Shown in pieces: positions 38,954-47,728 of a DNA stretch of 64,000 bases (within the stretch, counting starts at the first letter, position 1; each line of letters opens with the position of its first letter). The position numbers were made by a program, and so were the translations under genes. The notes below the pieces were generated by a model, which was not told where the DNA came from, did no database searches, and worked only from the letters and a program-made list of their open reading frames with translations. Source of the DNA: Nocardioides sp. (lineage in GTDB: Bacteria > Actinomycetota > Actinomycetes > Propionibacteriales > Nocardioidaceae); the NCBI RefSeq assembly GCF_030019515.1, contig NZ_JASEEQ010000011.1:1-64000 (forward strand). Direction: 5' to 3'.

Positions 38954-40993
38954 TTAGACCGCGACCGGGGGGATTCCGCCAGCTGCTCCGGCGCCACCGG
39001 CACCGCCAGCCGCTCCCCCGCCGCCTGCAGCCGGTGTCTTGGGTGCGGCTCCCGCGCCACTTGCTCCACCGGAGGAGCCGCCCTGGCCACCGGAGCCGCC
39101 GCCGGGGCCACCGCCCGTGGGCAGGGTCGGTGGAGTGGGAGGTGCGGGCGGCATCGGCGGGCTCGGCGGGTCCGTGTCACTGGGGTCGCCGCTGTTCTGC
39201 GACCCGGGGTGGGTGCCGCCGGACTGATCCCCGGACTGGCCACCGGACTGCCTGCCGCCCAGCCCGCTGAAGTCGGGCCCGTAGGTGCTCTGCCCGACAC
39301 CGGCCTGGTTGGACTCATCCGACATCAGCGAGGTGGCCTTGGCGCCGGCGCTGTTGATCCAGCCCATGCCGGTCGACATCGCCTGGCCGACGGGGCCCAA
39401 GCTGCCCAGGAAGCCCTGGGTGGACTTGTTGAACCGGTCGCCCGTGGACGCCTCGGCGCTCTGCTCGCCGCCCGACCGGCCGCTGGGGTCCATCGCGGAG
39501 GCCGCCGAGGAGCCGCCACCGGACGCGCCGCCGCCGACCAGTCCCTGCAGGCCGCCCTGGATCGCCATGCCCTGCCGGAACGACGCACCCGAGGGGGTGC
39601 CGGGGTCGACGAAGGCCAGCAGCTTGAACAACGCCAGCGGTGCGACGACGCTGACCAGGATCAGCATGACCGCGGGGAGTGCGGTGCCGACCGACTTCTC
39701 CGCGCCGTCGGCGAGGTGGGCCGCGACACCGCTGGACATCTGTACACCGATGCCGAGCACCATCACCATCAGCACGGGGGTGAACGCCGCGGCGTGGAAC
39801 CAGCGCAGGCTTTTCCAGAACCAGGAGCGGGTGAAGTCCGAGACCAACCCGGCTGCGGACAGCGGGCCGGTGGCGGTCAGGACCAGCAGCGAGGCTGCGC
39901 GGGCGAGGTAGACCAGGATGTGCCCGATGGCGGCCAGCCACAGGAAGATCCCGAGGAAGGCGAGCACAGTGGCCACCGCCGCGTCGGAGACGTCTTCGGC
40001 GCCGAGGCCGCCCAGGGGGTCCCAGTCGGGCCAGGTCTGCACCTTGAGCAGCGACTTCATCAGGGCCCGGGTGAGGGCACCGCAGGCCGCCACGATCATC
40101 CCGCAGTAGCCGAACCAGCAGGCGCAGACGATGACGAACTGGCCGGCGCCGATGAAGGCGTGCGCGAGGCTCTTGCCCTCGCGCTTGAAGGCCGCGGCGC
40201 CGAGCTGGATCATCGCCAAGATGACCACCATGGCGAGCGCCAGCCAGAGCGTGAAGGCGTAGACGTCCTTGCCAGGCCCGTCGGCGCGCAGGTCGGGGGT
40301 CAAGAACAGCTCGCTGAACGTGAGCACGATGCGCAGCACGAACAGGCCGCTATTCCAGATCGCCAGCATGGCCGCGGTCCAGGCGTCGGCAGCGGCCTTG
40401 GCGATGACGTCGCCGATGGCCTCGAACGGGTTCGGGATGTCGCCGAGGCCGGGGATCCCGCCTCCGAAGAGATCGCCGAGGTTCGGGAGCCCAGGAACGC
40501 CGGGAAGACCGGGGACGCCGGGGAGACCGCCCAGCCCGTCGCAGACCGCGTCCAGCAGGCCGCAGCCGGGCAGCCCGTCCGGGATCAGGTCGCCGGGGCT
40601 GGGCAGGTCCTCGGCGAGCCCGCCGAGGCCGTCGAGTGCACCGTCGACGCCGTCCGTCACCCCGTCAGCTGCGTCCTTGCCGCAGTCGATCGGGTCTTCG
40701 GCGCAGTCGAGCGCGTCGCCGCCGAGGTCGCACAGGGCGTCGGGACCCGGGCAGCCCTGCTTGAGGTTGCGCGCTGGGAGGTGGCCGGCGGTCTCTACGC
40801 GGGCGGACACGGCGGGCGCTGCGGTGGTCAGCGTCGTCGACGTCGCGGTGTCGGCGGCCGCTGCGGCCGGCGGCTGCAGGGTCGAGGCTGCGCCGAGGAG
40901 GGTGGTCAGCAGCAGAACCGCGAGGGCGCCGATCCCGATGCGGATCAGGCTTCCGCGACTCGTGCGGGACGGGCGGTTGGTCGGGGCGGTCAC
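38954..40993 (-). CDS. VirB6/TrbL-like polytopic channel protein
   Basis: The 679-residue protein has an N-terminal signal-like helix (GIGALAVLLLTTLLGAAS), a Cys-rich, Asp-rich extracytoplasmic domain with a PGVPGLPGVPGLP repeat, and six or so membrane helices between about residues 220 and 510 (FVLRIVLTFSELFL, ALAMVVILAMIQLGAAAF, AFLGIFLWLAAIGHILVYLA, VMLILVSVVAPLALFKLLAF). A long Gly/Ser/Pro-rich cytoplasmic tail follows. This is the profile of VirB6/TrbL, which forms the inner-membrane pore. Start GTG overlaps the upstream stop (GTGA). The Cys-rich loop may be disulphide-stabilised outside the cell. Confidence 0.8.
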   Translation of the reverse strand: MTAPTNRPSRTSRGSLIRIGIGALAVLLLTTLLGAASTLQPPAAAAADTATSTTLTTAAPAVSARVETAGHLPARNLKQGCPGPDALCDLGGDALDCAEDPIDCGKDAADGVTDGVDGALDGLGGLAEDLPSPGDLIPDGLPGCGLLDAVCDGLGGLPGVPGLPGVPGLPNLGDLFGGGIPGLGDIPNPFEAIGDVIAKAAADAWTAAMLAIWNSGLFVLRIVLTFSELFLTPDLRADGPGKDVYAFTLWLALAMVVILAMIQLGAAAFKREGKSLAHAFIGAGQFVIVCACWFGYCGMIVAACGALTRALMKSLLKVQTWPDWDPLGGLGAEDVSDAAVATVLAFLGIFLWLAAIGHILVYLARAASLLVLTATGPLSAAGLVSDFTRSWFWKSLRWFHAAAFTPVLMVMVLGIGVQMSSGVAAHLADGAEKSVGTALPAVMLILVSVVAPLALFKLLAFVDPGTPSGASFRQGMAIQGGLQGLVGGGASGGGSSAASAMDPSGRSGGEQSAEASTGDRFNKSTQGFLGSLGPVGQAMSTGMGWINSAGAKATSLMSDESNQAGVGQSTYGPDFSGLGGRQSGGQSGDQSGGTHPGSQNSGDPSDTDPPSPPMPPAPPTPPTLPTGGGPGGGSGGQGGSSGGASGAGAAPKTPAAGGGGAAGGAGGAGAAGGIPPVAV

Positions 40994-41766
40994 TGCGTAG
41001 CGCCGTTGATCGGCACCCAGCCGACCTGTTTGAACTCCGGGGTGGTGGGGGCGACCGCTTGCGGCTGACCCTCCTGGACCAGGTGCTCGATGTCCTCGGA
41101 GCTGCCCTGGACCAGCCGCCAGTCCCAGACACCATCGACCTCGAGCCACCGCATGAGTTGGGTGCCGGCGTACAGGCCGTCCTTGACCTCGCCTTCGGCG
41201 GTGGTGAGCGTGACGTAGCTCAATAGGTTCACCGCGTAGTAGTCGGTGCCCAGCTCCTCGAGGCTGTAGGCGATCGGTGTCACGGCGTACGACGCGGGCG
41301 TGGGCACGTCGCCGTCCCTGGGGACGCCGGCCTGCTGGCGGCGCAGCGCGACGGCGTCGCGGGCGCGCTCCTCGAAGACCGCCTTATCGGCGGGGTCGGC
41401 GTAGAGGCCGGCGACGGTGACGGCCTGGTCGTAGTCGAACCCGACCTGTGCCTTGGCGACCTCGATCTGCAGCGCGACGGCGCCCAGGTCGGTCTGGGGG
41501 AATCCGGTCGGGTAGCCGTTGGCCTGGTCGGCGCCGCCGGGGATGACGACGCCGTCCGTGGGCGCGGTCTCGGGGGCGGTCTGCTCGACGCCGGAGGACT
41601 GCGTCGACAACGAGGACGGGTCGCCCGTGGTGGTCTTGTCGCTGCCGTCGGCGCGGCCGCGGGCGCCGAGCCAGACGGCCGTGGCGACCAGGCAGGCGAT
41701 GGCCACCAGGGCGCCGATGCGCAGGAGGTTGCTGCGCGAGTTGCTGTCGGTCATCAGGTTGCTCAT
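40990..41766 (-). CDS. Membrane-anchored transfer protein (VirB8-like candidate)
   Basis: A 258-residue protein with one N-terminal membrane helix (RIGALVAIACLVATAVWLG), an acidic Ser/Thr-rich linker, then a soluble alpha/beta domain with AVALQIEVAKAQVGFDYDQA, AYSLEELGTDYYAVNLLSYV and GLYAGTQLMRWLEVDGVWDW. One helix plus an NTF2-like domain is the profile of VirB8/TcpC proteins, which assemble the channel outside the membrane. The assignment is structural inference. The ATG overlaps the upstream stop as TGATG. Confidence 0.7.
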   Translation of the reverse strand: MSNLMTDSNSRSNLLRIGALVAIACLVATAVWLGARGRADGSDKTTTGDPSSLSTQSSGVEQTAPETAPTDGVVIPGGADQANGYPTGFPQTDLGAVALQIEVAKAQVGFDYDQAVTVAGLYADPADKAVFEERARDAVALRRQQAGVPRDGDVPTPASYAVTPIAYSLEELGTDYYAVNLLSYVTLTTAEGEVKDGLYAGTQLMRWLEVDGVWDWRLVQGSSEDIEHLVQEGQPQAVAPTTPEFKQVGWVPINGATQ

Positions 41767-42641
41767 CAGTGCTCGTCTCCCGAGTAGCTGGGGTCGGTGG
41801 TGTTGTCGGTCGACCAGGTGCGCCAGCCGGCCTGGTTGGCCAGGGCGGTGCCGGGCCAGGTCGCGGGTGCGGGTGCCGGCGGTGCTCCGGGGGCGACCAT
41901 CCAGCGGCCGCCGACCCACTGCATGCGCTCGCAGTGCGCGAATGCGATCTGGGCCTCCTGCTTGTAGGTCGCGGTGACCTTCATCAGCACGCAGACGACT
42001 GACCAGTCGGGGCCGTCGGTCCCTTTGACCAGGGCGGCCGCCGGCTCGAGGGTGACCGAGGCGCTGGGGTCCTTGACCTCGCCCATGTCGGTGCTGGTGA
42101 GGAAGGCGCGGACGCTGGCGGTGATCCACCAGTCCTCGGCGCTGACTCCGCCGGGCAGGGCCCAGGTGCTGTAGACCTCCTGGGCGGTCTGCAGGCTCAT
42201 CGACTGCAGGACCGCGGTGTCGATCTGGGCGAGCTGCCCGATCGCGCCCTCGGGGGTGTGGGGGAACCCGGTCATGACGAACCCGGGGCCGTTCACGCCG
42301 GTCCCGGCAGGGATCTGGATGGTGGGCGCGGTCTCGCTAGCCGTCTCGGCCGGGAAGGCGGCGCTCTCCGGGACGGTCAGCATCGGCTCGGCCGCCATCT
42401 CGTCGCGGTGGGCGGTGCCCTGGGCCACGGTCGAGCGGTCGGCCTCTCCCGTGGCCGCTCCCGGCGTGGCGTTGGCGTCGTCTCCGATGCCGGCGAGCCC
42501 CAGGTAGACCGCGTACCCGACGCCGCCGAGCAGGAGCGCAGCCACGACGACCGCGGCCACCAGGATCCCGAGCAGACGGCCCCGGCCCCACTCGGAGCCC
42601 CCGGCATCCGGTGCGGCCTTCGTCGTGACTGCGCGCCGCAT
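41766..42641 (-). CDS. Membrane-anchored transfer protein, second VirB8-like candidate
   Basis: The 291-residue protein resembles the next gene's product: one N-terminal helix (LLGILVAAVVVAALLLGGVG), an Ala/Thr-rich linker, and a soluble domain with GFPHTPEGAIGQLAQIDTAV, TAQEVYSTWALPGG, DWSVVCVLMKVTATYKQEAQ and HCERMQWVGGRWMVAPG. The two may be paralogues forming a heteromeric periplasmic-type ring. It starts at ATG in a TGATG overlap with the previous gene. Confidence 0.7.
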   Translation of the reverse strand: MRRAVTTKAAPDAGGSEWGRGRLLGILVAAVVVAALLLGGVGYAVYLGLAGIGDDANATPGAATGEADRSTVAQGTAHRDEMAAEPMLTVPESAAFPAETASETAPTIQIPAGTGVNGPGFVMTGFPHTPEGAIGQLAQIDTAVLQSMSLQTAQEVYSTWALPGGVSAEDWWITASVRAFLTSTDMGEVKDPSASVTLEPAAALVKGTDGPDWSVVCVLMKVTATYKQEAQIAFAHCERMQWVGGRWMVAPGAPPAPAPATWPGTALANQAGWRTWSTDNTTDPSYSGDEH

Positions 42642-42934
42642 CAGATGCAGCCCTGGCCGAGGATGCCGTTGAGCATGCCGGGCAGCGCCAGGTAGGCGAT
42701 CGCGCACATGAACACGACCACGATCGAGATGACGCCCACCTTCGAGGCATGCTGCATCGAGAAGACGCGGCCAGCGATGATCGCGCCAAGGCCGATGATC
42801 AGGCCGAGGCCGAACAGGATGATGACGCCCCACAGCACGTAGCCGGTGATCTCGTTGGTGGGGCCGACAGCACCGGGAGGAGCCTGCGGGCAGACCTTGG
42901 CGGCCATCACGGTAGTTGCGGTCATGAGGTCCAC
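42641..42934 (-). CDS. Small two-helix membrane protein (VirB2/TrbC-like candidate)
   Basis: This 97-residue protein begins VDLMTATTVMAAKVCPQAPP and has two strong membrane helices, YVLWGVIILFGLGLIIGLGA and GVISIVVVFMCAIAYLALPG, with Cys near both ends. Size and layout match VirB2/TrbC pilins or channel lining proteins, but no cleavage site is obvious. The GTG has AAAGGAAG at 8 bases. It follows the DUF6668-like gene by 29 bases. Confidence 0.7.
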   Translation of the reverse strand: MDLMTATTVMAAKVCPQAPPGAVGPTNEITGYVLWGVIILFGLGLIIGLGAIIAGRVFSMQHASKVGVISIVVVFMCAIAYLALPGMLNGILGQGCI

Positions 42935-42963
42935 GGGTGGACTTCCTTTCTGGTTGGCCTGGA

Positions 42964-43809
42964 TCAGGCGGTTGTGTCGTCGACGAGGAGGTGGGCGGGC
43001 TCGAGCAGCTGGCGTGCTGCCGAGATCAGGGCGGCGGGAACGCGGCGGGAGTCCAGGCCGCTGACCGCGAGCTCGCGGTCCGCGGGGATCTCCACGCACC
43101 GGTCCGCGTCCAGGGCGCGGCGCACGGCCGGTCCACCGGCGTGCTCGAGGCCGCGGGGCCACTTCTTGCGGCGGGGACCGCACACGGCGAGGGAGATCTG
43201 CTCGGGCTGCCAGTGGTTGGACAGCAGGTCGATGGCGACCCCGAGGCGACGCATCCCGGGCATGGTCGCTGTGGTGACCAGGACGATCTGGTCCGCGGCA
43301 CGGACCGCCGTGGCGAGCCAGCAGTCGGTGGCCAGCAGCTGGCCGGCCTCCCAGCCGACGTCGAGGATCGTCACCTGGCTCTGGTGCTCCGCCTCGGTCG
43401 GCAGGGGCACTTCGTCGACGCCGGCCAACACCCCGCTGGCGCGCTCGATCAGGACGTGGTCGCGCTTGCCCTGGCGCCAGTCGGCCGGGTGCAGCCCGAG
43501 CTCGGCGGTGCTCGCCGCGGCGAGCCCGGACGCGGTCACCGAGCAGCACTCCACGACGCGGACCGGCGCAGCGGCGGCGAGGCCGGCGGCCAGGGCGACG
43601 GTGCTCGAGCCGACCGAGCCGGCGCATCCGAGCACCGCGATGGTGTGCTCGCCGGTCGCCGGGGACCATGCGGTCTCACCGGTGGGCCCGCGGCCGCGCG
43701 AGCCCGCTCCGGTACCGGCGCCGGTGCGGAAGTCGCCGGCGTTCACGGCGTGCCAGGCGCGCTTGAGCTCGTCGACGGCGACCGGCCGGGTAGTGGCCTG
43801 GGTGCTCAC
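42964..43809 (-). CDS. MinD/ParA-like protein with degenerate P-loop (DUF6668-like)
   Basis: This 281-residue protein has the fold signature of MinD/ParA ATPases (TIAVLGCAGSVGSSTVALAA, ILDVGWEAGQLL, DQIVLVTTATMPGM) but its P-loop lacks the lysines of KGGxGKT. Proteins like it occur in actinobacterial transfer loci (DUF6668). It may bind nucleotide weakly and position the transfer complex, or have lost ATPase activity. The Tad operon carries a similar lysine-less homologue (59649-60491). A GTGA overlap joins it to the upstream gene. Confidence 0.7.
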   Translation of the reverse strand: MSTQATTRPVAVDELKRAWHAVNAGDFRTGAGTGAGSRGRGPTGETAWSPATGEHTIAVLGCAGSVGSSTVALAAGLAAAAPVRVVECCSVTASGLAAASTAELGLHPADWRQGKRDHVLIERASGVLAGVDEVPLPTEAEHQSQVTILDVGWEAGQLLATDCWLATAVRAADQIVLVTTATMPGMRRLGVAIDLLSNHWQPEQISLAVCGPRRKKWPRGLEHAGGPAVRRALDADRCVEIPADRELAVSGLDSRRVPAALISAARQLLEPAHLLVDDTTA

Positions 43810-44021
43810 CCGGCTTCCCCGAGACCGGCGCGGCGGAACTCCAGGGCGGCCCGGACCTCGGCCGGGGTGAGGCTGGCCAGCTCCCGCTTGGCGGCCTGTA
43901 CCTCGTGCAGCTGCTCGACGCAGCCGGTGAGCTGCTGGATCGCCTCGGTCTCGCGGCCTGCGATCGTGAACAGCTCGGCGATCTCCTGCGGCGTCCGGGG
44001 CCCGTCCTGGGTGTTTGTCAT
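43806..44021 (-). CDS. Small helical protein, first gene of transfer operon
   Basis: The 71-residue product (MTNTQDGPRTPQEIAELFTI, then a helix EVQAAKRELASLTPAEVRAA) looks like a soluble helical hairpin. It has GGAGGTGG ahead of the ATG and lies just after a copy of the repeated promoter motif, so it opens the core transfer operon. The stop overlaps the next GTG. The function is unknown. Confidence 0.65.
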   Translation of the reverse strand: MTNTQDGPRTPQEIAELFTIAGRETEAIQQLTGCVEQLHEVQAAKRELASLTPAEVRAALEFRRAGLGEAG

Positions 44022-44042
44022 GGGCTTCACCACCTCCAGTCG

Positions 44043-44074
44043 CCTATGTGTCGCGGGGCGCCGGGAGCGATCAC
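44043..44074 (-). promoter_or_regulatory. Repeated bipartite promoter motif, core transfer operon copy
   Basis: Minus strand reads GTGATCGCTCCC and, 21 bases after GATCG, TAGGCGACTGG. As at the coupling-protein copy, the TGA of GTGATCG doubles as the stop codon of the upstream gene. Confidence 0.65.
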
Positions 44075-44988
44075 TTGTCATGGCCGAACTTCCTCGGTGC
44101 GGCCTCGGCGAGCGCACGCATGCTGCGCGAGGCGTGGCGGCGGACGGTGGCCTCGGAGACGCCGACTCGGGGGGCGACCCGGCTTGAGAGCTCGTTGCCG
44201 ATCAGGCCGCCGTAACCGCGGGTCAGGTTGCGGGTCTCGACCCGGTCGGCCTCCTCGACCAGGCACAACAGCAGGTAGCGGTCGGCGTCGCTGATGACCC
44301 TGCGCTCGCACGCCCAGGCGAGCAGCTCCAGGAGCTCCTCGGTGGCCGACGGCTCGTCGTGGTCGGGGCCGGACTTGTCGGCGAGGATCTCGGGGCGGTG
44401 GAACAGCGCGCCGGCAACCCGCCCGGTCAGCATCTCGCCGGAGGAGAGGGACTCGACGAGGGTGGTGTTGGCCCAGGTCCGGTCGGCGCGGGAGACGCAG
44501 AAGAAGTCGCCGACCTCGCGCAGCACGCCGACCCGGGTGTTCATCAAGATGTTCGCGGCGACCTTGCGCAGCCGCCGCCAGGGGAAGGTGCGGACCTCGA
44601 TCCACAGCTGGGAGGCCACGAGCTCGTCGATCCGCTCGACCGCGGACCAGGTGCCGCCTACGAGCGGTTGGCTGTCGCGAAAGACCTCCTTCGGGGGCAA
44701 CGTGCTCAACCAGCCGGCGAGCCGGCAGGCTCCCGGGAGCAGGCACTTGGCGAGCGCGGCGGCCGCCGCGATGTCGTCGCCGCCGTCCGGGGCGGCCAGC
44801 ATCGCCAGCGCCAGGAGGACCTCGTCCGATGCGTCTCGGTCCACCGAGGGCAGCCATGCGCGGAGGTCGTCGAACTCCGCGACGACGTCGAGCCGGGAGT
44901 CCGCCGCCACCCAGTCCGGCCACTTGCTGCGGGCCTGGTCAAGCACTTCGCTGTTGTCGTCGAGATCGAGCTGGTCGCCCACACTCAT
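44071..44988 (-). CDS. Regulator with C-terminal sigma/LuxR-like helix-turn-helix
   Basis: This 305-residue protein has a helical, uncharacterised N-terminal region and ends with ISDADRYLLLCLVEEAD, ELSSRVAPRVGVSEATVRRH and ASRSMRALAEAAPRK. The last 60 residues look like sigma region 4 or a LuxR-type helix-turn-helix. It lies directly upstream of the transfer operon, and its stop is built into that operon's promoter motif. It is therefore a candidate activator or sigma-like factor for the repeated motif. The ATG at 44988 was chosen for its AAGGGGGCGAGGG region; a longer frame continues upstream without support. Confidence 0.7.
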   Translation of the reverse strand: MSVGDQLDLDDNSEVLDQARSKWPDWVAADSRLDVVAEFDDLRAWLPSVDRDASDEVLLALAMLAAPDGGDDIAAAAALAKCLLPGACRLAGWLSTLPPKEVFRDSQPLVGGTWSAVERIDELVASQLWIEVRTFPWRRLRKVAANILMNTRVGVLREVGDFFCVSRADRTWANTTLVESLSSGEMLTGRVAGALFHRPEILADKSGPDHDEPSATEELLELLAWACERRVISDADRYLLLCLVEEADRVETRNLTRGYGGLIGNELSSRVAPRVGVSEATVRRHASRSMRALAEAAPRKFGHDK

Positions 44989-45342
44989 CGCCCTCGCCCC
45001 CTTCGTCCGTGGTTGAGCTACGGCAAGAAAGGTCGCGAGCGCGTGTCCCCGCATCCGTCCCCCCAAGGCCCGATTTCAAGGGGGGGACGCGGAGGGGGGC
45101 GCGCGTTTGCGCAGGTCAGAGCGCGTCCCCCCGAAAGTTGAGAAAGTTTCTGGCGGACCCCTTGCGGGGTCCTATTTGCTGCTGTCAGACGCAGCGAACT
45201 TTTCCAACCGGCGCGGACCTACTTTTCAACACCGGCCCGGTAGCCATTCAGGCCAGCGGTCGTTGACGCCAGCGGACCGGTCGGGTGACGGAGTGCCCTG
45301 TCAGACTGGCGAGGTGATTGCCGATGATCAGGGGGGCCGACG
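44989..45342. other. Intergenic region between regulator and second cargo block
   Basis: No gene is seen. It holds G-rich tracts near 45083 and C-rich tracts near 45127 that could pair over distance, the short hairpin GGACCCC-TTGC-GGGGTCC at 45155-45172, and GGGGGG just ahead of the next GTG start. Promoters could not be assigned. Confidence 0.45.
45155..45172. terminator. Compact GC hairpin
   Basis: GGACCCC, loop TTGC, GGGGTCC. A perfect 7-bp stem followed on the plus strand by TATTTGC. There is no gene reading into it closely on either strand, so its use as a terminator is uncertain. Confidence 0.4.
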
Positions 45343-46236
45343 GTGAAGGCCCCCGACCTCGAGCGAGAACAGGTCCTCGATTACTTCGCGGCTCAGATGG
45401 CCGACGACCCAGTGGTGCACTTGGAGAAGGTCGCCGTCGAGCGGGTCGGCTCGGTGCTGCACGACATCTGGGACGTGCACTGCAGGGGCAGCCGCTGGTG
45501 GGCGATCAGCAACTCGCTCAACTACTACTCGCAGGAAGACTTCACCAGCCGCGACGTCGCGCTCACCTTTCACGTCGGGCTCATGGTGCGCATCGCCAGC
45601 CGGGAGGAAGTCCCGATCACCGAGGACGCCGCGGGACTACTCCCGCGAGCGTGGCGCCTCTGGGAGCAGGCGGTCGAGTCCCTCGACGGCGCCCGGGAGG
45701 CCGAGGACTTCCAGGCGGTCGGGGTGAGACTGCGCGAGGCGATGGTCACCTACGCCGACGAAGTGGCCGACGACGCGCTCGTACCCGAAGGCGGCGACGC
45801 CCCCAAGCAAGCTGACGTCGTGGGCTGGACCAACCTGCTGATCGCTGATCAAGCCGAGGGTCCTTCCAGCAAGCAGCTGCGCTCGTACAGCACCAAGCTG
45901 ACACGTGAGACGTGGGACTACGTCAACTGGCTGACCCACGCCAAGAACGCGATCGCCTACGACGCACACATCGGAGTCACGGCGGTGAGCCACTTCCTAT
46001 CGATGATCACCGCCATATGCCTGCGGGCGGCGACCGGCGCGAGGAGCCGGTGCGAGAGTTGTGGCTCTTACCGAATGGTCGCCGGTACCTGCATCCGCTG
46101 TGGATGGGACGACCCGGACTACGTAGCGCCGGCCTCTCGGGAGCTGACCGAGGAGGAACTCGCCGCCCGACTGGAGAAGCCGTGCGTGCCCAGCTCCGAC
46201 ATCTCCACGTTCATGTCACCAGACGACCACCGCTAG
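45343..46236 (+). CDS. Uncharacterised zinc-ribbon protein
   Basis: This 297-residue protein has a helical body with ISNSLNYYSQEDFTSRDVAL, SKQLRSYSTKLTRETWDYVN and WLTHAKNAIAYDAHIGVTAV, and a C-terminal zinc ribbon CESCGSYRMVAGTCIRCGW. The W-x-H-AKNA region resembles domains of uncharacterised phage-exclusion or abortive-type proteins in which a helical bundle precedes a zinc ribbon, but no family is named with confidence. The GTG start has a G6 tract nearby. The stop overlaps that of the convergent DUF6998-like gene. Confidence 0.65.
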   Translation: MKAPDLEREQVLDYFAAQMADDPVVHLEKVAVERVGSVLHDIWDVHCRGSRWWAISNSLNYYSQEDFTSRDVALTFHVGLMVRIASREEVPITEDAAGLLPRAWRLWEQAVESLDGAREAEDFQAVGVRLREAMVTYADEVADDALVPEGGDAPKQADVVGWTNLLIADQAEGPSSKQLRSYSTKLTRETWDYVNWLTHAKNAIAYDAHIGVTAVSHFLSMITAICLRAATGARSRCESCGSYRMVAGTCIRCGWDDPDYVAPASRELTEEELAARLEKPCVPSSDISTFMSPDDHR

Positions 46237-46796
46237 GGCGGGCGTGCCGCCGCGGGTATCACCCGCCGAACAGAGCCAACTGACGACGCTGATCCCCGGT
46301 CAGGGGGTAGAGCAGGATTCGTTGCGGCCGGGTAGATCTCTGCCGCCAGCCACTGCGGCACGCGGACACCGGATGCGACTCCGACCTTTACTCCACGGGC
46401 GTGCTGCTCGGCCAGTAGCCGCTGGGAGTCGAACAGGTAGACGGCATCGATCCTCCACGCCCTATTGGTCCGCACATCCTTCGCGGTCGCCTTCGGGCCG
46501 GTCAGGACCAGGTAGTAGTCGAGCTCCGCCGCCTCGGTCATGTCCAGGATGTCCTCACGCTTGAGGTACCACTTGACGTTCACGCTCTTCCCCGTCAGCG
46601 GTCCCGAACGGAACCGTCCGTCGATGGCCTTGGCGACCGCGCTCGGCTCGAGCTCGATGTCGAAGATCCGCGACGCGATCCACTCCCCAGCGTGACCAGC
46701 GGTCATCGGCCGGTTGATCAGTCGGCCGATGCGTTCGTCGACGAGGTTGCGCTCGCGCAGCAGTTCCGCGAGCTCGGCCAGATCGGTCTCGTCCAT
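46233..46796 (-). CDS. DUF6998-like protein
   Basis: This 187-residue protein matches a family widespread in actinobacteria: LAELLRERNLVDERIGRLIN, HAGEWIASRIFDIELEPSA, GRFRSGPLTGKSVNVKWYLK, LDYYLVLTGPKATAK and ARGVKVGVASGVRVPQWLAA. The central GEWIA...VNVKWYLKRE region has the look of a restriction-endonuclease-like fold (acidic residues and a Lys), but no activity is established. It occurs often in variable or defence-rich regions. It may be cargo. The ribosome binding site is close to the ATG and weak. Confidence 0.75.
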   Translation of the reverse strand: MDETDLAELAELLRERNLVDERIGRLINRPMTAGHAGEWIASRIFDIELEPSAVAKAIDGRFRSGPLTGKSVNVKWYLKREDILDMTEAAELDYYLVLTGPKATAKDVRTNRAWRIDAVYLFDSQRLLAEQHARGVKVGVASGVRVPQWLAAEIYPAATNPALPPDRGSASSVGSVRRVIPAAARPP

Positions 46797-47131
46797 GACT
46801 CCAGCGTGCCACCGCCAACCGTCGCGGTGTTGCCAGGCGACGCTGCCTCAAGCGCCGCGACAGACCCCTCTCGGCACAATGAACATTGCACGATGGTCGC
46901 CCGAAGGCGCACCTGCGGCGTGTTCAGCGCGGACAGCCGGGCAATCGATCGTTGTTCAAAGAATACTCGGTCGGTAGTGATTCGCGGGCCGTGATCGCCG
47001 CTTGGATCGGTCTGTCGTTGGCGTTCGACGCTGCGCCAGCGGCTCCGATGATCGGTACTGCGTCGGGTGCCAGCGGCGGTACTTGTTGATCATCGCCTGC
47101 TGATCTGACTCGACGAAGGAGACTGCTGACC
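46797..47131. other. 335-bp stretch without a recognisable gene
   Basis: No convincing frame or structured repeat is seen. It separates divergent genes and should hold promoters for both; GAAGGAG ahead of the next ATG (47132) is the only clear signal. A GTGATCGC sequence near 46991 lacks the paired TAGG. Confidence 0.4.
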
Positions 47132-47713
47132 ATGGCTAGAGGTGATTGTGAGAACGCCTTCCAGGCGGCGGCCGCGGCGGATGGGATCGTCCTGGTGCGA
47201 GCCCGAGTTCCGTGGATCAACCAGCGCGGGCACCTGGGCCTGCCTGAACAAGCCGCTCCGGTGCTGCCTGTGCTCGACGAGATCTTCAAGACCCTCGGTG
47301 GCATCGAGCCGGAACAGGCCGCGAAGAAAGCGACGGTCCTTCCAGGCGACTTTCTGCACGTCGAGAGCGGGGTCTTCATCGAGACAGATGAGGAGCAACA
47401 CTTCACCTCGCATCGTCTGGTGACCCTCAGCCTCTACCCAAACGACGTGCCTCTCGGATTCGACCTCGATGGGTACAAGCGTTTGTGCGAGACGCGGGCC
47501 CACAAGGCAGATCGCTATCGGGCTAGCAAGCCCGCCATCGGGTTCGGCCCGGGCGGCCGCCAGCGTCAGCGTGCCTTCAACGACGCACTCCGCGATCTCG
47601 TGACACCACTGATGGGGCACCCGCCGCTCATCCGGGTCCCTGCGCCCGATCGAGACGGCGCTGCCGCGTACGCCGCGGTGCGCGACCGGCTCCGAGCCGC
47701 CGTAGGCCTATGA
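47132..47713 (+). CDS. Uncharacterised protein (193 residues), possibly DUF7255-like
   Basis: The protein reads MARGDCENAFQAAAAADGIV, then VRARVPWINQRGHLGLPEQA, VLDEIFKTLGGIEPEQAA, GDFLHVESGVFIETDEEQHF, TSHRLVTLSLYPNDVPLGFD and RQRAFNDALRDLVTPLMG. The E-x-D-E-x-Q-H-F segment resembles an endonuclease-like core. Proteins of this type recur beside nucleotide-processing genes, but no function is known. GAAGGAG precedes the ATG. It is convergent with the uracil-DNA-glycosylase-like gene. Confidence 0.65.
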   Translation: MARGDCENAFQAAAAADGIVLVRARVPWINQRGHLGLPEQAAPVLPVLDEIFKTLGGIEPEQAAKKATVLPGDFLHVESGVFIETDEEQHFTSHRLVTLSLYPNDVPLGFDLDGYKRLCETRAHKADRYRASKPAIGFGPGGRQRQRAFNDALRDLVTPLMGHPPLIRVPAPDRDGAAAYAAVRDRLRAAVGL

Positions 47714-47728
47714 CCCAGTTGCTGCTTA

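Noticed and set aside
46991..47025. A possible eighth copy of the promoter motif (GTGATCGC)
   Set aside because: No TAGG occurs at 20-21 bases, and it does not face a gene at the right distance.
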